This document shows, piece by piece, positions 54,699-63,157 of a DNA stretch of 64,000 nt. Each line of letters begins with the position of its first letter. Position 1 is the first letter of the stretch. This stretch comes from Chitinophaga pinensis (lineage in GTDB: Bacteria; Bacteroidota; Bacteroidia; 2-12-FULL-35-15), in NCBI GenBank assembly GCA_945885475.1, contig CAMCYR010000007.1, forward strand, positions 30,159 to 94,158, given 5' to 3'. The notes beneath the pieces were generated by a model. That model was not told where the DNA came from and did no database searches. It worked only from the letters and a program-made list of their open reading frames with translations. The position numbers and the translations under genes are program-made.

Positions 54699-56307
54699 TT
54701 TTTAAAACATTTTTTGCAACGTTATATGCATTAGCCATAAGCGTAAATGTTAATCCTTTTGCCGGCAAATAATTAAATCCGGAGCCATCTGCTACAAACA
54801 CATTTTTTGTTCCGGCCAATTTCCCATTTGGGTAAATTGTATACTCATCGCCACGATCATTGAAGGGCAATGTTCCCGCATAATGAATACTGCCGCCATG
54901 GGGAGTATGAACTGTTTTTAGTGGCTGACATCCTAAAGTTCTCAGAGCACTTTTAATTTTCTTTTCTCGTAAAGAATTTGTACTTATTTCCTGATCAGAT
55001 AGTATATATTGTCCGGTTAAAACATCTCCTGTATAAGCACCAGCATCCTTTTTCATGCGAATAAATTTTGTATCAGAACCTTTTTCAGGATGATGAATTC
55101 CTGCAATCGTAAAAGAAGATTGCAAATATTGCATGATGATACGGGCATCTGAAAAATTCAATGGCGTTTCTTTGATGAGTTTAAATAACAATAAAGAGCG
55201 ATAGCTAAAAAGCGCAGCCATTCCTACATCATAATTATTTTTATTTTCATCGAGGTACAAAACCAATTGTCCTAAACTAGTTTTCTTTTGCTCTATTTCT
55301 TTCCCTAACATGCGCCATTGAATACAAGGAATATAGCAATATGGATTACAAATTACAGGCAATTGTTCTTTTTTATACTCAAAAGAGCGGATCACAATCC
55401 TTGCTGTCCCGAGGACACCTGGAGATAAAATTAGTTTTTTGCAGCTGAAAATTTGTTCCTCATTTGTATCTGTTCTTTTAACAATTACATCAATGCCATT
55501 TTCATGTTCACGAAATTTTAGAACCAAGCAATTTTTATGATAAACAAAATTCGTTTTTTTATCCAACTGCTCAATCGTCATCCAGGATCTGTATGCAGAT
55601 TGATCTTTATCCGACCAAAAATCCATGTCCTTATATTGAACAGCAGAACGCGTATCCTTATCCTCTGTAAGCAAGGCCAAGGCTGACCGACCAAGAAAGA
55701 CACCTTTTTTATTCAAAGATTTTTTTTGGTTGTTGTAAGAAGAGTACACTCCGGATAAATTTTGTTCCAAGTCAGAAACGGGCATTATATTTTGGAGATC
55801 ACCTAAACAATAAGGAGCACCATCATCCCTCGTTCCGGAAACTCCAATATGAGATGCAACAGCTTCATACGCTTTTTTCATTTCAGCTTCATGAAGACCG
55901 ATTGCCTGCAATTCCGGATTCGAAAACACATAACATCCTAATCCCCAACCACCGCCTAATCCACCCTTCGCCATGCTTTCCATCGGCTTAAAAGAATCCG
56001 ATTCAAAGGAAATCAATTTATCGGTTAGTTGCGTTAAAAAATTTCTGGGAGGTGTGAGCTGAGATCCTACTTTAGTTGATTCCCATGGAATACCTTCATA
56101 ATTTTTTCCTAAAAAATAACGATGCTGATCAGATTCTTCTTTGCGAATAGAAATAAAATCTTTACTTGGAATAATTTGCTTATAGGTTTCATCCTCAACA
56201 CCAACATCCAGAAGAGCAACGATAACACCTTCTTCAACGAGTGAATGTGCAGCAATTGCACCTGTAGCTCCTGAGCCAACAACAATGTAATCGTAGTTTA
56301 ATTGCAT
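54691..56307 (-). CDS. GMC-family FAD oxidoreductase
   Basis: A 538-residue flavoprotein with an FAD-binding start YIVVGSGATGAIAAHSLVEE and the GMC pattern GLGGGWGLGCYVFSNPELQA. The C-terminal domain has the conserved His region HTPHGGSIHYAGTLPFND and VADGSGFNYLPAKGLTFTLM. Family members oxidise alcohols of sugars, sterols or fatty acids. The upstream 136-residue gene overlaps by 10 bp, as small subunits do beside some GMC dehydrogenases, but no such homology is visible. Inferred role: oxidising an alcohol in the cell-envelope glycan or lipid product of this cluster. Confidence 0.87.
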   Translation of the reverse strand: MQLNYDYIVVGSGATGAIAAHSLVEEGVIVALLDVGVEDETYKQIIPSKDFISIRKEESDQHRYFLGKNYEGIPWESTKVGSQLTPPRNFLTQLTDKLISFESDSFKPMESMAKGGLGGGWGLGCYVFSNPELQAIGLHEAEMKKAYEAVASHIGVSGTRDDGAPYCLGDLQNIMPVSDLEQNLSGVYSSYNNQKKSLNKKGVFLGRSALALLTEDKDTRSAVQYKDMDFWSDKDQSAYRSWMTIEQLDKKTNFVYHKNCLVLKFREHENGIDVIVKRTDTNEEQIFSCKKLILSPGVLGTARIVIRSFEYKKEQLPVICNPYCYIPCIQWRMLGKEIEQKKTSLGQLVLYLDENKNNYDVGMAALFSYRSLLLFKLIKETPLNFSDARIIMQYLQSSFTIAGIHHPEKGSDTKFIRMKKDAGAYTGDVLTGQYILSDQEISTNSLREKKIKSALRTLGCQPLKTVHTPHGGSIHYAGTLPFNDRGDEYTIYPNGKLAGTKNVFVADGSGFNYLPAKGLTFTLMANAYNVAKNVLKND

Positions 56308-56708
56308 TTTCGTTTGATGGTATTAACAATAAATATTCCAACCAGTGCTCTCAATATTGCACGAAAGCCGATAATGCCTATTTTAAACAAATAGAAAATC
56401 GAAAATTTTCGTGAAAGAAAGTAGGATGTATAATTGGGGGATGCTTCTAATATAGCCAGCATTGTAAAAAGCTTTCTGCGAACAGGATTGCTTGGTTCTT
56501 GAACTGCCAAAGCGGCATCGATGCAGGCCATGTTCCATTTATTTTTAAGCATCTTATTCCAAAGCAATTGTTCATATTCCGAAAATGAAATATTTAATTT
56601 CTGCATCGCATCGGCATATATTTTTTTTTCAGTTTCCTGAATTGAACCACTTAAGAGATACAGACCAATCTGTTCTGCTTCAAAAATATGATTGTTATTT
56701 TTTTCCAT
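56298..56708 (-). CDS. Hypothetical protein, 136 aa, with C-terminal hydrophobic segment
   Basis: A 136-residue protein that I do not recognise. The first 90 residues are helical and soluble (EAEQIGLYLLSGSIQETEKK, LLWNKMLKNKWNMACIDAAL). The C-terminal half carries a hydrophobic region (about residues 99-130, FYLFKIGIIGFRAILRALVG) and a basic end (NTIKRKCN). It overlaps both neighbours (deacetylase upstream by 14 bp, GMC oxidoreductase downstream by 10 bp), so it is clearly part of the operon. It could be a membrane anchor or small partner of the GMC enzyme; this is speculation. The ATG at 56,708 is preferred to one five codons upstream. Confidence 0.75.
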   Translation of the reverse strand: MEKNNNHIFEAEQIGLYLLSGSIQETEKKIYADAMQKLNISFSEYEQLLWNKMLKNKWNMACIDAALAVQEPSNPVRRKLFTMLAILEASPNYTSYFLSRKFSIFYLFKIGIIGFRAILRALVGIFIVNTIKRKCN

Positions 56709-57540
56709 TAAACGCGGATGCATATTCTCTATACGTAATAATTTTACAATCGAATGTATTCATAATATCTTCTAATCGTTCAAACATATTTTTACGATTA
56801 AAATACATGAGTCGGTTATAAAACCAACTATTATTTATTCCAGGATGCATAAAAGACTCTTGCTCTGTATCAATATCATAAGGATGAAAATAACTTGTAA
56901 CAGCTAATCCTTTAGAAAAATGTTCCAAGAATCCTTTTCTAATAAGCGGCATAGGTAAAACTCTAAAATATACTCCCCCGGAAAACGGAACATTCAAAAA
57001 ACGGCTACCTCGCACACTAAGGGGAATTTCCAGCAGTTTATCGCTGACAATTCTTGGACTTTCCCCAAATGCTTCCCATCCGAACAAAGGATTTTTCGCC
57101 GGCAGCACAGAGCTGGAATAGGTAAAACCTAGTTCTGCAAGTATATCAAAAGCCCAAGCAGTTTTTTCTGTAATAGAAAATACTGGAGCACGGTAACCAA
57201 CAATATCAGTTGCACCGGCCTTGGCTAAATTTTCAAGATTTTGCAGCAGATCATTTTTAAAAAGCTCTTTCGTCTGAGACGAAACCGAGATATGTTTATC
57301 TGAATGACATGCAATTTCGTGTCCTTCGGAAATAATAGATCTGACCAAAGAAGGGTATTGCTCAGGAATATCGCCAACTGTAAAAAAAGTTGCTTTGGAT
57401 TTATGTTTGTCCAGAAAGCGAAGATATTGTTCTGTCAGCTCCTCCACACGTGGTTTGAAATGTAAACCATCAGACATCCGCAAACGGACATCCTCAAGAT
57501 CGATGCTGAACAAAAATGTATTTTTCGTTGGCTTCGCCAT
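56695..57540 (-). CDS. Polysaccharide deacetylase family protein
   Basis: A 281-residue NodB-type protein. The core is FLFSIDLEDVRLRMS (metal-binding Asp pair region), then KSKATFFTVGDIPEQYPSLV, then EGHEIACHSDKHISVS with the metal His, and IVGYRAPVFSITEKT. This is the group often found with exopolysaccharide loci. It may remove N-acetyl groups from an amino-sugar. There is no signal peptide, so it probably acts in the cytosol. It is the first gene of the operon, divergent from the SDR gene at 57,622. Confidence 0.88.
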   Translation of the reverse strand: MAKPTKNTFLFSIDLEDVRLRMSDGLHFKPRVEELTEQYLRFLDKHKSKATFFTVGDIPEQYPSLVRSIISEGHEIACHSDKHISVSSQTKELFKNDLLQNLENLAKAGATDIVGYRAPVFSITEKTAWAFDILAELGFTYSSSVLPAKNPLFGWEAFGESPRIVSDKLLEIPLSVRGSRFLNVPFSGGVYFRVLPMPLIRKGFLEHFSKGLAVTSYFHPYDIDTEQESFMHPGINNSWFYNRLMYFNRKNMFERLEDIMNTFDCKIITYREYASAFNGKK

Positions 57541-57621
57541 TCTAGTGTGGAGTAATTTTTGTTATTTTGCCTTAATTTAGCGACAAATTACGAAAAAACC
57601 AGCACAAAAAAACAATAAAAA

Positions 57622-58305
57622 ATGATAATCATTACCGGAATCACAGGAGGCATAGGAAATTTTTTATTCAATAAATTTTCAGAATCCGGGGAACAAGTTA
57701 TTGGCACTTATCATTTGAATAATCCCGAAGGAGATCAATATGGCAATTGCGTGCAATTGGATATTACAAATTACTCACAGGTAGAACAATTTATTTCTTC
57801 GATTCGTTCAACAGCAAAAGAAATAACACTTATCAACTGTGCAGGAGTAAGCGCAAATGCCTTTGCTCACAAATCAGATATTGACGAATGGACGAATGTG
57901 ATCAATGTAAATCTAACGGGCACTTTTCATTTGATTCGAGCAATATTGCCTTTAATGCGCGGACAACAGTTTGGCCGTATCATTAATTTATCCTCCATTG
58001 TGTCACAAACCGGTGTAATGGGCACCAGTGCATATGCAGCTTCGAAAGCAGGAATTAACGGAATGATAAAAAGTATTGCCCTTGAAAATGCACAAAAGGG
58101 AATAACCATAAATAATATCAATCTAGGATATTTTAAAGTGGGGATGATCAATACTGTTCCAAAAGAAATTCAGGAAAAAATCAAATCAAAAATTGCTTCC
58201 AATGAATTCGGTGATCCCGAAAACATCCTTTCCACAATTCAATATATCCGAACTACAGCTTACCTGAACGGAGCCTGCTTAGATTTGAATGGAGGATTGG
58301 TATAG
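57622..58305 (+). CDS. Short-chain dehydrogenase/reductase (FabG-like)
   Basis: A 227-residue classical SDR: TGITGGIGNFLFNKFSES is the NAD(P)-binding loop, NCAGVSANAFAHKSD is the NAG-type motif, and SSIVSQTGVMGTSAYAASKA carries the catalytic Ser-Tyr-Lys (YAASK). The C-terminus TAYLNGACLDLNGGLV is the usual product/cofactor end. A 3-oxoacyl-ACP reductase or sugar/polyol dehydrogenase are possible. It is divergent from the deacetylase operon with an 81-bp spacer and ends in a terminator. Confidence 0.88.
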   Translation: MIIITGITGGIGNFLFNKFSESGEQVIGTYHLNNPEGDQYGNCVQLDITNYSQVEQFISSIRSTAKEITLINCAGVSANAFAHKSDIDEWTNVINVNLTGTFHLIRAILPLMRGQQFGRIINLSSIVSQTGVMGTSAYAASKAGINGMIKSIALENAQKGITINNINLGYFKVGMINTVPKEIQEKIKSKIASNEFGDPENILSTIQYIRTTAYLNGACLDLNGGLV

Positions 58306-58345
58306 TAATTATAAAAGAAGTCGCATCATTGGAATAGAAATGTAA

Positions 58346-58378
58346 CAAAAAAGCAGCTTTAAAGCTGCTTTCTTTATT
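58346..58378 (+). terminator. Intrinsic terminator of the SDR gene
   Basis: The perfect stem AAAGCAGCTTT / AAAGCTGCTTT is followed by a T-rich run, 40 bp behind the SDR stop. Confidence 0.8.
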
Positions 58379-58789
58379 AAATTGATTGTACCCCTATACA
58401 ATCATTTTTATTGAATACCTGTAAGACTACTCCTAGAAAACAGATACTCGGGGCCAAACGTTCAGTCTCTCTCCTTACTAAACGAGTAGTGTCTCAATAA
58501 ATAATTATGGGATTTATAGGATTTCGTTCGAAGTATTTTTTCATGATTCCGGCAATATTTTAAATCGATGCTTATATTCATTAACGAAGCATAAATGGGA
58601 AGTGAGATTTTTTAGATAAAAGGAGCCTTTTATACGGAGAACGACAGTATGGAAGCTATGTGTGTAAAAAGATGAGCTTTACCTCATATTTTGAATAATA
58701 AACAGATTCATATCAGCAAAACAAAATCATTTGATTATTTTAGCATACAAATAGGGACAATTATTAAATTTTAAGTCACAAAAAATGAC
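58379..58789. other. Intergenic region, no gene recognised
   Basis: About 410 bp upstream of the H-NOX operon. I see no ORF of note, no RNA gene and no perfect TAnnTTTG motif for the operon. The stretch may hold its regulation, but nothing in it can be named. Confidence 0.5.
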
Positions 58790-59332
58790 ATGTACGGCAT
58801 TGTAAACAAAGCAATTCAGGTTCTCTTAACAGAAAATTACGGACTTGAATCCTGGGAAGAAATAAAGAAAAGAAGCGGTGTTTCTGTCGATGCAATTCTG
58901 AGTAACGAGCCCTATCCTGATAGGACAACATTTGACCTGGCAATTGCAACTTCAGAATATTTAAAAATTGACTTGAAGGATGTACTTATATCATTCGGGG
59001 AATATTGGGTCATAAAGACGGGGCAGGAGAGTTATAGATCCCTTATGAAAGCAGGAGGAGATAATCTGAAAGAATTCCTGATAAACCTACCTAACTTTCA
59101 CAGCCGGTTGATGCTAATCTACCCGAACCTTACACCACCTGAATTTAAGATTTCTAACATTGAAAACGCTGCTCTTTATGTTCATTATTTTTCAATAAGA
59201 AATGGTCTTCATTATTTCATGTTCGGGCTACTTCAGGGCTTAGGTAAGCTTTATAAAAAACCAACAGAGATTTCTATAATTGAATCTAAATCGGATGGTG
59301 CAGACCATGATGTATTTTGTGTAAAATGGTAA
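58790..59332 (+). CDS. H-NOX (heme NO/O2-binding) domain protein
   Basis: A 180-residue stand-alone H-NOX sensor. The start MYGIVNKAIQVLLTENYG is the family hallmark. The proximal heme ligand is His104 (LPNFHSRLMLIYP), the conserved Pro is at 116-117 (TPPEF), and the heme propionate motif YxSxR is Tyr133-Phe-Ser135-Ile-Arg137. Length is standard. The family binds NO, and in some members O2. Whether the distal pocket carries a Tyr for O2 binding cannot be settled by eye. The gene is followed after 4 bp by the HNOBA hybrid kinase, so the two work together. Confidence 0.95.
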   Translation: MYGIVNKAIQVLLTENYGLESWEEIKKRSGVSVDAILSNEPYPDRTTFDLAIATSEYLKIDLKDVLISFGEYWVIKTGQESYRSLMKAGGDNLKEFLINLPNFHSRLMLIYPNLTPPEFKISNIENAALYVHYFSIRNGLHYFMFGLLQGLGKLYKKPTEISIIESKSDGADHDVFCVKW

Positions 59333-59336
59333 TTAA

Positions 59337-61745
59337 TTGAATACAAACGATAACATATCCTTTGATCACGATAAAATAGAAATCATCTTTCCATTCTATT
59401 TTGTATTTGATAAATCATTGAAGATAATATCATCTGGAAAAAGTCTGAATAAGATTTTTCCGAATATAATAAATTCCAATTTCGAAGATTCCTTTTTTTT
59501 TAAAAGACCATTCAGTATTTCATACACTATACCTTCTATTAGTGAATACACAAATCAGATCATCATCCTAGCTTCAAAAAATAATCCTGAAATAATATTA
59601 AGAGGACAACTACTGAACTTAGAAAATGAAAAGATGATCTTTATCGGAAGTCCATGGCTTACCTCACCCGAAGACCTTTCCAAACTAAACCTCAACATTC
59701 CAGACTTTGCAATTCATGATGTAACTACCGACATGTTACAACTTGTAAAAAATAAGGAAATAATGTCCAAAGATATTCTTTCACTTGTTGAAAGTCTTAA
59801 AGAACAAAAAACTGAATTAAAAATTTCTGAAGACGAACTAAAATTCAGCAACAACAGATTTTCTGTTCTTATCCAGAACATGCAAAGTGGAATACTATTA
59901 GAGAGTGCAGAAAGAAAGGTAATTCTGACGAATAAGATCTTTTGTGAATTCTTTCTTATTCCGGCATTACCAGAACAACTAATCGGATACGATTGCATGA
60001 AGGCGGCAAGAGATTCAAAAACTTTATTTACGAACTCAGATGATTTTATAAACAGAATTGATGAAATACTGACTGAAAAAAAACTAGTGCTAAATGAAGA
60101 ACTCAAAATGATGGATGGCTCCTTTCTTGAACGTGATTTTGTACCTATATTTTCCGAAAATCAGTACCATGGACACTTATGGATCTATAGAAATATAACA
60201 GATAGAAAGAAAAATGAACTTGAACTTATAAATGCTACAGAACAGGCGATTCTAGCAAAAAAAATTAAGGAAAAGTTTCTTGCGAATATGAGCCATGAAT
60301 TACGCAACCCTATCAACATCATTACCGGAGTAACAGGCTTAATATTCGATACGGATCTATCAGAAAAGCAAAATGAATATTTAGGAATTATTAAAACTGC
60401 TTCCGAAAACCTATTGGCTTTGGTGAATGACATACTTGATTTTGAAAAAATTCAAGCAAAAAAAATAAAATTTCACAATGTACCGTTTGACCTTCGAAAA
60501 TGTATTAACGAAGTTTATTTGTCAATGAAATTTATTGCAGCAAACAAAAACATTTCACTTACTGTTGCTATTGATGATTTTCTTCCAACCCATTATGTTT
60601 CGGGAGATTCACTTCGCCTTAAACAAATTCTATTTAACCTTATCAATAATGCCATAAAATTTACAGAAAGAGGGACAGTAAAACTCTCGGTTTCTCTTGT
60701 AGAAACGAGTGGAAAACAAAAACGAATAAAATTTGATGTTCAGGATACAGGCATTGGTATCTCAAAGGAAGATCTGAAAACAATTTTTGATCGGTATATT
60801 CAGATAATAAACCCGTTACATAATCTACCCAAAGGAAGTGGCCTAGGTCTAACTATCGTGAAAAACCTTGTTGAGCTTCAGAATGGAGCAATTGAAGTAA
60901 AAAGTATAATAAATGAAGGATCCACATTCAGTGTTACAATTCCTTATCAGATTATTGAACACTCGAATACCAAACAGACTGAAATTAAAATTGAATCATT
61001 TGACCTTTCCGGTAAAAACATTCTTATAGTTGAAGATGATAAAATCAATCAGATGATCATCACAAAAATACTTGAAAAGTATGGAGCGACTTCTGAAACA
61101 GCGGATAATGGTAAAATAGCTCTTGAGAAATTAAATTCAAAGCGGTTCCATATAATTTTATTAGACATACAGATGCCTATAATGGACGGTTATACAACAG
61201 CTGAGCAGATTAGGAAATCTAAAAAAGAAAATCATTCAACCATTCCAATAATTGCCATTACTGCTAATATATTGTCAGGAGAAAAAGAAAAATGTATGGA
61301 GGCCGGGATGAACGACTATTTGAGCAAACCATTCATAGAATTAGATTTAATCAAAAAAGTAAATGAGCTAAGCAATCGTTCCACTTATGAAGAAACGAAT
61401 TTAGTTGATCTGACATATCTTAACTCCATCACTGCAGGCGATGGCAATTTTCAAAAAAAACTTATTGAAGAGTTTTTATTTCAAACACCATTGATTATCG
61501 AAGAAATTAAATATCAATTAAAAGCTGAAGACTGGAATCAGTTAGGAAAAGCTGCTCACAAATTGAAAGGAAGTATTTCGTTTATTGGAACACCCCTATT
61601 TATTAAAACAGCTTCCGAAATAGAGATATTTTGCCAAAAAAGACTAAATTTAAACTTGATACCTGATATGCTCAAAAATTTGGATATAAATTGTCAAAGA
61701 GTTTATAAAGAACTCGAGAGAGAATTAAAAAAGATTGAATTATGA
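59337..61745 (+). CDS. Hybrid histidine kinase with N-terminal HNOBA domain, receiver and HPt
   Basis: An 802-residue soluble kinase (no membrane segment) with a TTG start 4 bp behind the H-NOX stop. Residues about 12-140 match HNOBA, the H-NOX-associated PAS-like domain of soluble guanylate cyclase: IIFPFYFVFDKSLKIISSGK, SFFFKRPFSISYTIPSI, ILRGQLLNLENEKMIFIGSP, IPDFAIHDVTTDMLQLV. A coiled coil (about 140-172) and a PAS domain (173-290) follow. Then come HisKA with His320 (NMSHELRNPINII), HATPase with N-box NNAIKFT and DTGIG at 470, a receiver with Asp610 (HIILLDIQMPIMDGY), and an HPt domain with His741 (AAHKLKGSISFIG). Phosphate would pass His-Asp-His to the LytTR regulator, whose gene overlaps by ATGA. 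Confidence 0.93.
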   Translation: MNTNDNISFDHDKIEIIFPFYFVFDKSLKIISSGKSLNKIFPNIINSNFEDSFFFKRPFSISYTIPSISEYTNQIIILASKNNPEIILRGQLLNLENEKMIFIGSPWLTSPEDLSKLNLNIPDFAIHDVTTDMLQLVKNKEIMSKDILSLVESLKEQKTELKISEDELKFSNNRFSVLIQNMQSGILLESAERKVILTNKIFCEFFLIPALPEQLIGYDCMKAARDSKTLFTNSDDFINRIDEILTEKKLVLNEELKMMDGSFLERDFVPIFSENQYHGHLWIYRNITDRKKNELELINATEQAILAKKIKEKFLANMSHELRNPINIITGVTGLIFDTDLSEKQNEYLGIIKTASENLLALVNDILDFEKIQAKKIKFHNVPFDLRKCINEVYLSMKFIAANKNISLTVAIDDFLPTHYVSGDSLRLKQILFNLINNAIKFTERGTVKLSVSLVETSGKQKRIKFDVQDTGIGISKEDLKTIFDRYIQIINPLHNLPKGSGLGLTIVKNLVELQNGAIEVKSIINEGSTFSVTIPYQIIEHSNTKQTEIKIESFDLSGKNILIVEDDKINQMIITKILEKYGATSETADNGKIALEKLNSKRFHIILLDIQMPIMDGYTTAEQIRKSKKENHSTIPIIAITANILSGEKEKCMEAGMNDYLSKPFIELDLIKKVNELSNRSTYEETNLVDLTYLNSITAGDGNFQKKLIEEFLFQTPLIIEEIKYQLKAEDWNQLGKAAHKLKGSISFIGTPLFIKTASEIEIFCQKRLNLNLIPDMLKNLDINCQRVYKELERELKKIEL

Positions 61746-62431
61746 AGTGTATTATAATAGATGATGATAAAATGGCGCGGGATATTTTGGAGCACTTCAT
61801 TTCCAAACATCCTGAACTTGAATTGATAAATCAGTTTGAAAACCCGACTGATGCAATTGCATATATCAAGCAAAATGATGTGAAACTCATCTTTCTGGAT
61901 GTCGAAATGCCAAAAATGACAGGAATTGAATTCATTGCTTACCTCAACGAAAACCTGCCTAAGGTTATTCTCACTACTTCTCATTCGGAATTTGCTATTG
62001 AAGCATTCAAATATAACGTCTCAGGCTATCTGGTGAAGCCGATAAAATTTGATTTGTTTTCTGCAGCAGTGAAAAAAGCATTGACTGAAAAAGAGAACAA
62101 TACGACTGTAGAATTTAAAGACAATGTGGTATTCATAAAAGAGGGCAAAACAATTGTAAAGATAGTTAAAGCAGATATTAAACTTATTGAATGCATTGGG
62201 GATTATGTAACCTTGCATTCGAAAGAAAAGAAATACACCGTACATTCAACAATGAAAGCAATGGAAAATCGTTTTTCAAATAACGATTATCTTCGCGTAC
62301 ACCGCTCCTATATCATTCAGATTGATGCAATTGAGGATATTGAAGACGATTCGATTGCTATCGGACAAAAACTCATTCCTATTGGCAAGACATACAAAAG
62401 TGCCGTTTATAGACGTTTGAATATTATTTAA
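61742..62431 (+). CDS. LytTR-family response regulator
   Basis: A 229-residue regulator: a receiver domain (residues about 1-120, phosphoacceptor Asp53 in LIFLDVEMPKMTGIEF) and a LytTR DNA-binding domain (about 130-229, with IKLIECIGDYVTLHSKEKKY and NDYLRVHRSYIIQIDAIEDI). It starts with an ATGA overlap on the hybrid kinase, so it is probably the pathway output. LytTR regulators typically bind direct repeats upstream of their targets; no such target was identified in the window. Confidence 0.93.
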   Translation: MKCIIIDDDKMARDILEHFISKHPELELINQFENPTDAIAYIKQNDVKLIFLDVEMPKMTGIEFIAYLNENLPKVILTTSHSEFAIEAFKYNVSGYLVKPIKFDLFSAAVKKALTEKENNTTVEFKDNVVFIKEGKTIVKIVKADIKLIECIGDYVTLHSKEKKYTVHSTMKAMENRFSNNDYLRVHRSYIIQIDAIEDIEDDSIAIGQKLIPIGKTYKSAVYRRLNII

Positions 62432-62817
62432 ACGTTTCTTTTCTTCTGCTATTTACTCCCTTAAAACATAAAAATTACAACTAATTTCTGATTTATCAGA
62501 TTCCATTTTAGTAGAAAAAGAAAACATAAAAGGATTAACATTTCCTATAGAAAATAGCTATACTTCAGGCCGAGAATTAAGGGAAATAAATATAAAATTA
62601 AGTATTGCAAGTATTTTAGGAAATATGGAATGCAAAATTTTCTTTGAAGACTCTAAGGTAGTGAAAGTTGTAGAAACAACAATTTGAGCTACGTGCAAAA
62701 AAACATTGTATTGAAAATCGGAATTCATATTCCGATGAGAAGAATAACAGATAGTATCATTAAATAAAAAATAAAATCCTTTTGAAAAAAATACTTTTTT
62801 TGCAAAATAGAGTACGT
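62432..62817. other. Intergenic region with a possible gene remnant
   Basis: About 386 bp between the LytTR gene and the convergent DUF2304 gene. An open plus-strand frame without an ATG near its start (62,472-62,687) translates to SDLSDSILVEKENIKGLTF, PIENSYTSGRELREINIKL, SIASILGNMECKIFFEDSK and ends VVKVVETTI. It looks protein-like and may be a decayed gene fragment; the family is not recognised. No terminator is seen. Confidence 0.4.
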
Positions 62818-63153
62818 TTATTGTACCATTTTTTCCTTCATTAAAGCTATTTCCTGAGCCAATTGTTTGTTTTGAGATTGTAATTTAGAAACCACAACAC
62901 TTAAGTGCAGCAAATAAATAAAAATCGCAAAAATTGCTGCTGTAAAAATCAAGTTTGGGGGGGAGTATACACCCAAAAGGGTTGAAACAACATCTAATCC
63001 ACGTCTCCATAAAGAAAACAAAACCAAAACTATTGTACAAACAATCCATACGATAGAATATTCTTCCCTTAATTTTCCTTTTACAATTAAACGAACAATG
63101 TAAAGTAAAAATAATACACTGATCGCAATAGCTATAATTTGAATTCTTGCCAT
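62818..63153 (-). CDS. DUF2304 family small membrane protein
   Basis: A 111-residue protein with three membrane segments (about residues 4-22, 33-47 and 65-85) and a C-terminal coiled-coil-like tail (VVSKLQSQNKQLAQEI). It matches DUF2304: VKGKLREEYSIVWIVCTIV and SPPNLIFTAAIFAIFIYLLH. DUF2304 proteins usually sit beside a family 2 glycosyltransferase in surface-polysaccharide loci; the GT2 gene lies upstream with a 4-bp gap, so they form a pair. A role in membrane placement of the GT is likely but not shown. Confidence 0.88.
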   Translation of the reverse strand: MARIQIIAIAISVLFLLYIVRLIVKGKLREEYSIVWIVCTIVLVLFSLWRRGLDVVSTLLGVYSPPNLIFTAAIFAIFIYLLHLSVVVSKLQSQNKQLAQEIALMKEKMVQ

Positions 63154-63157
63154 GTTG

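Noticed and set aside
58379..58789. Riboswitch or small RNA upstream of the H-NOX operon
   Set aside because: No conserved motif or strong hairpin is visible in the stretch.
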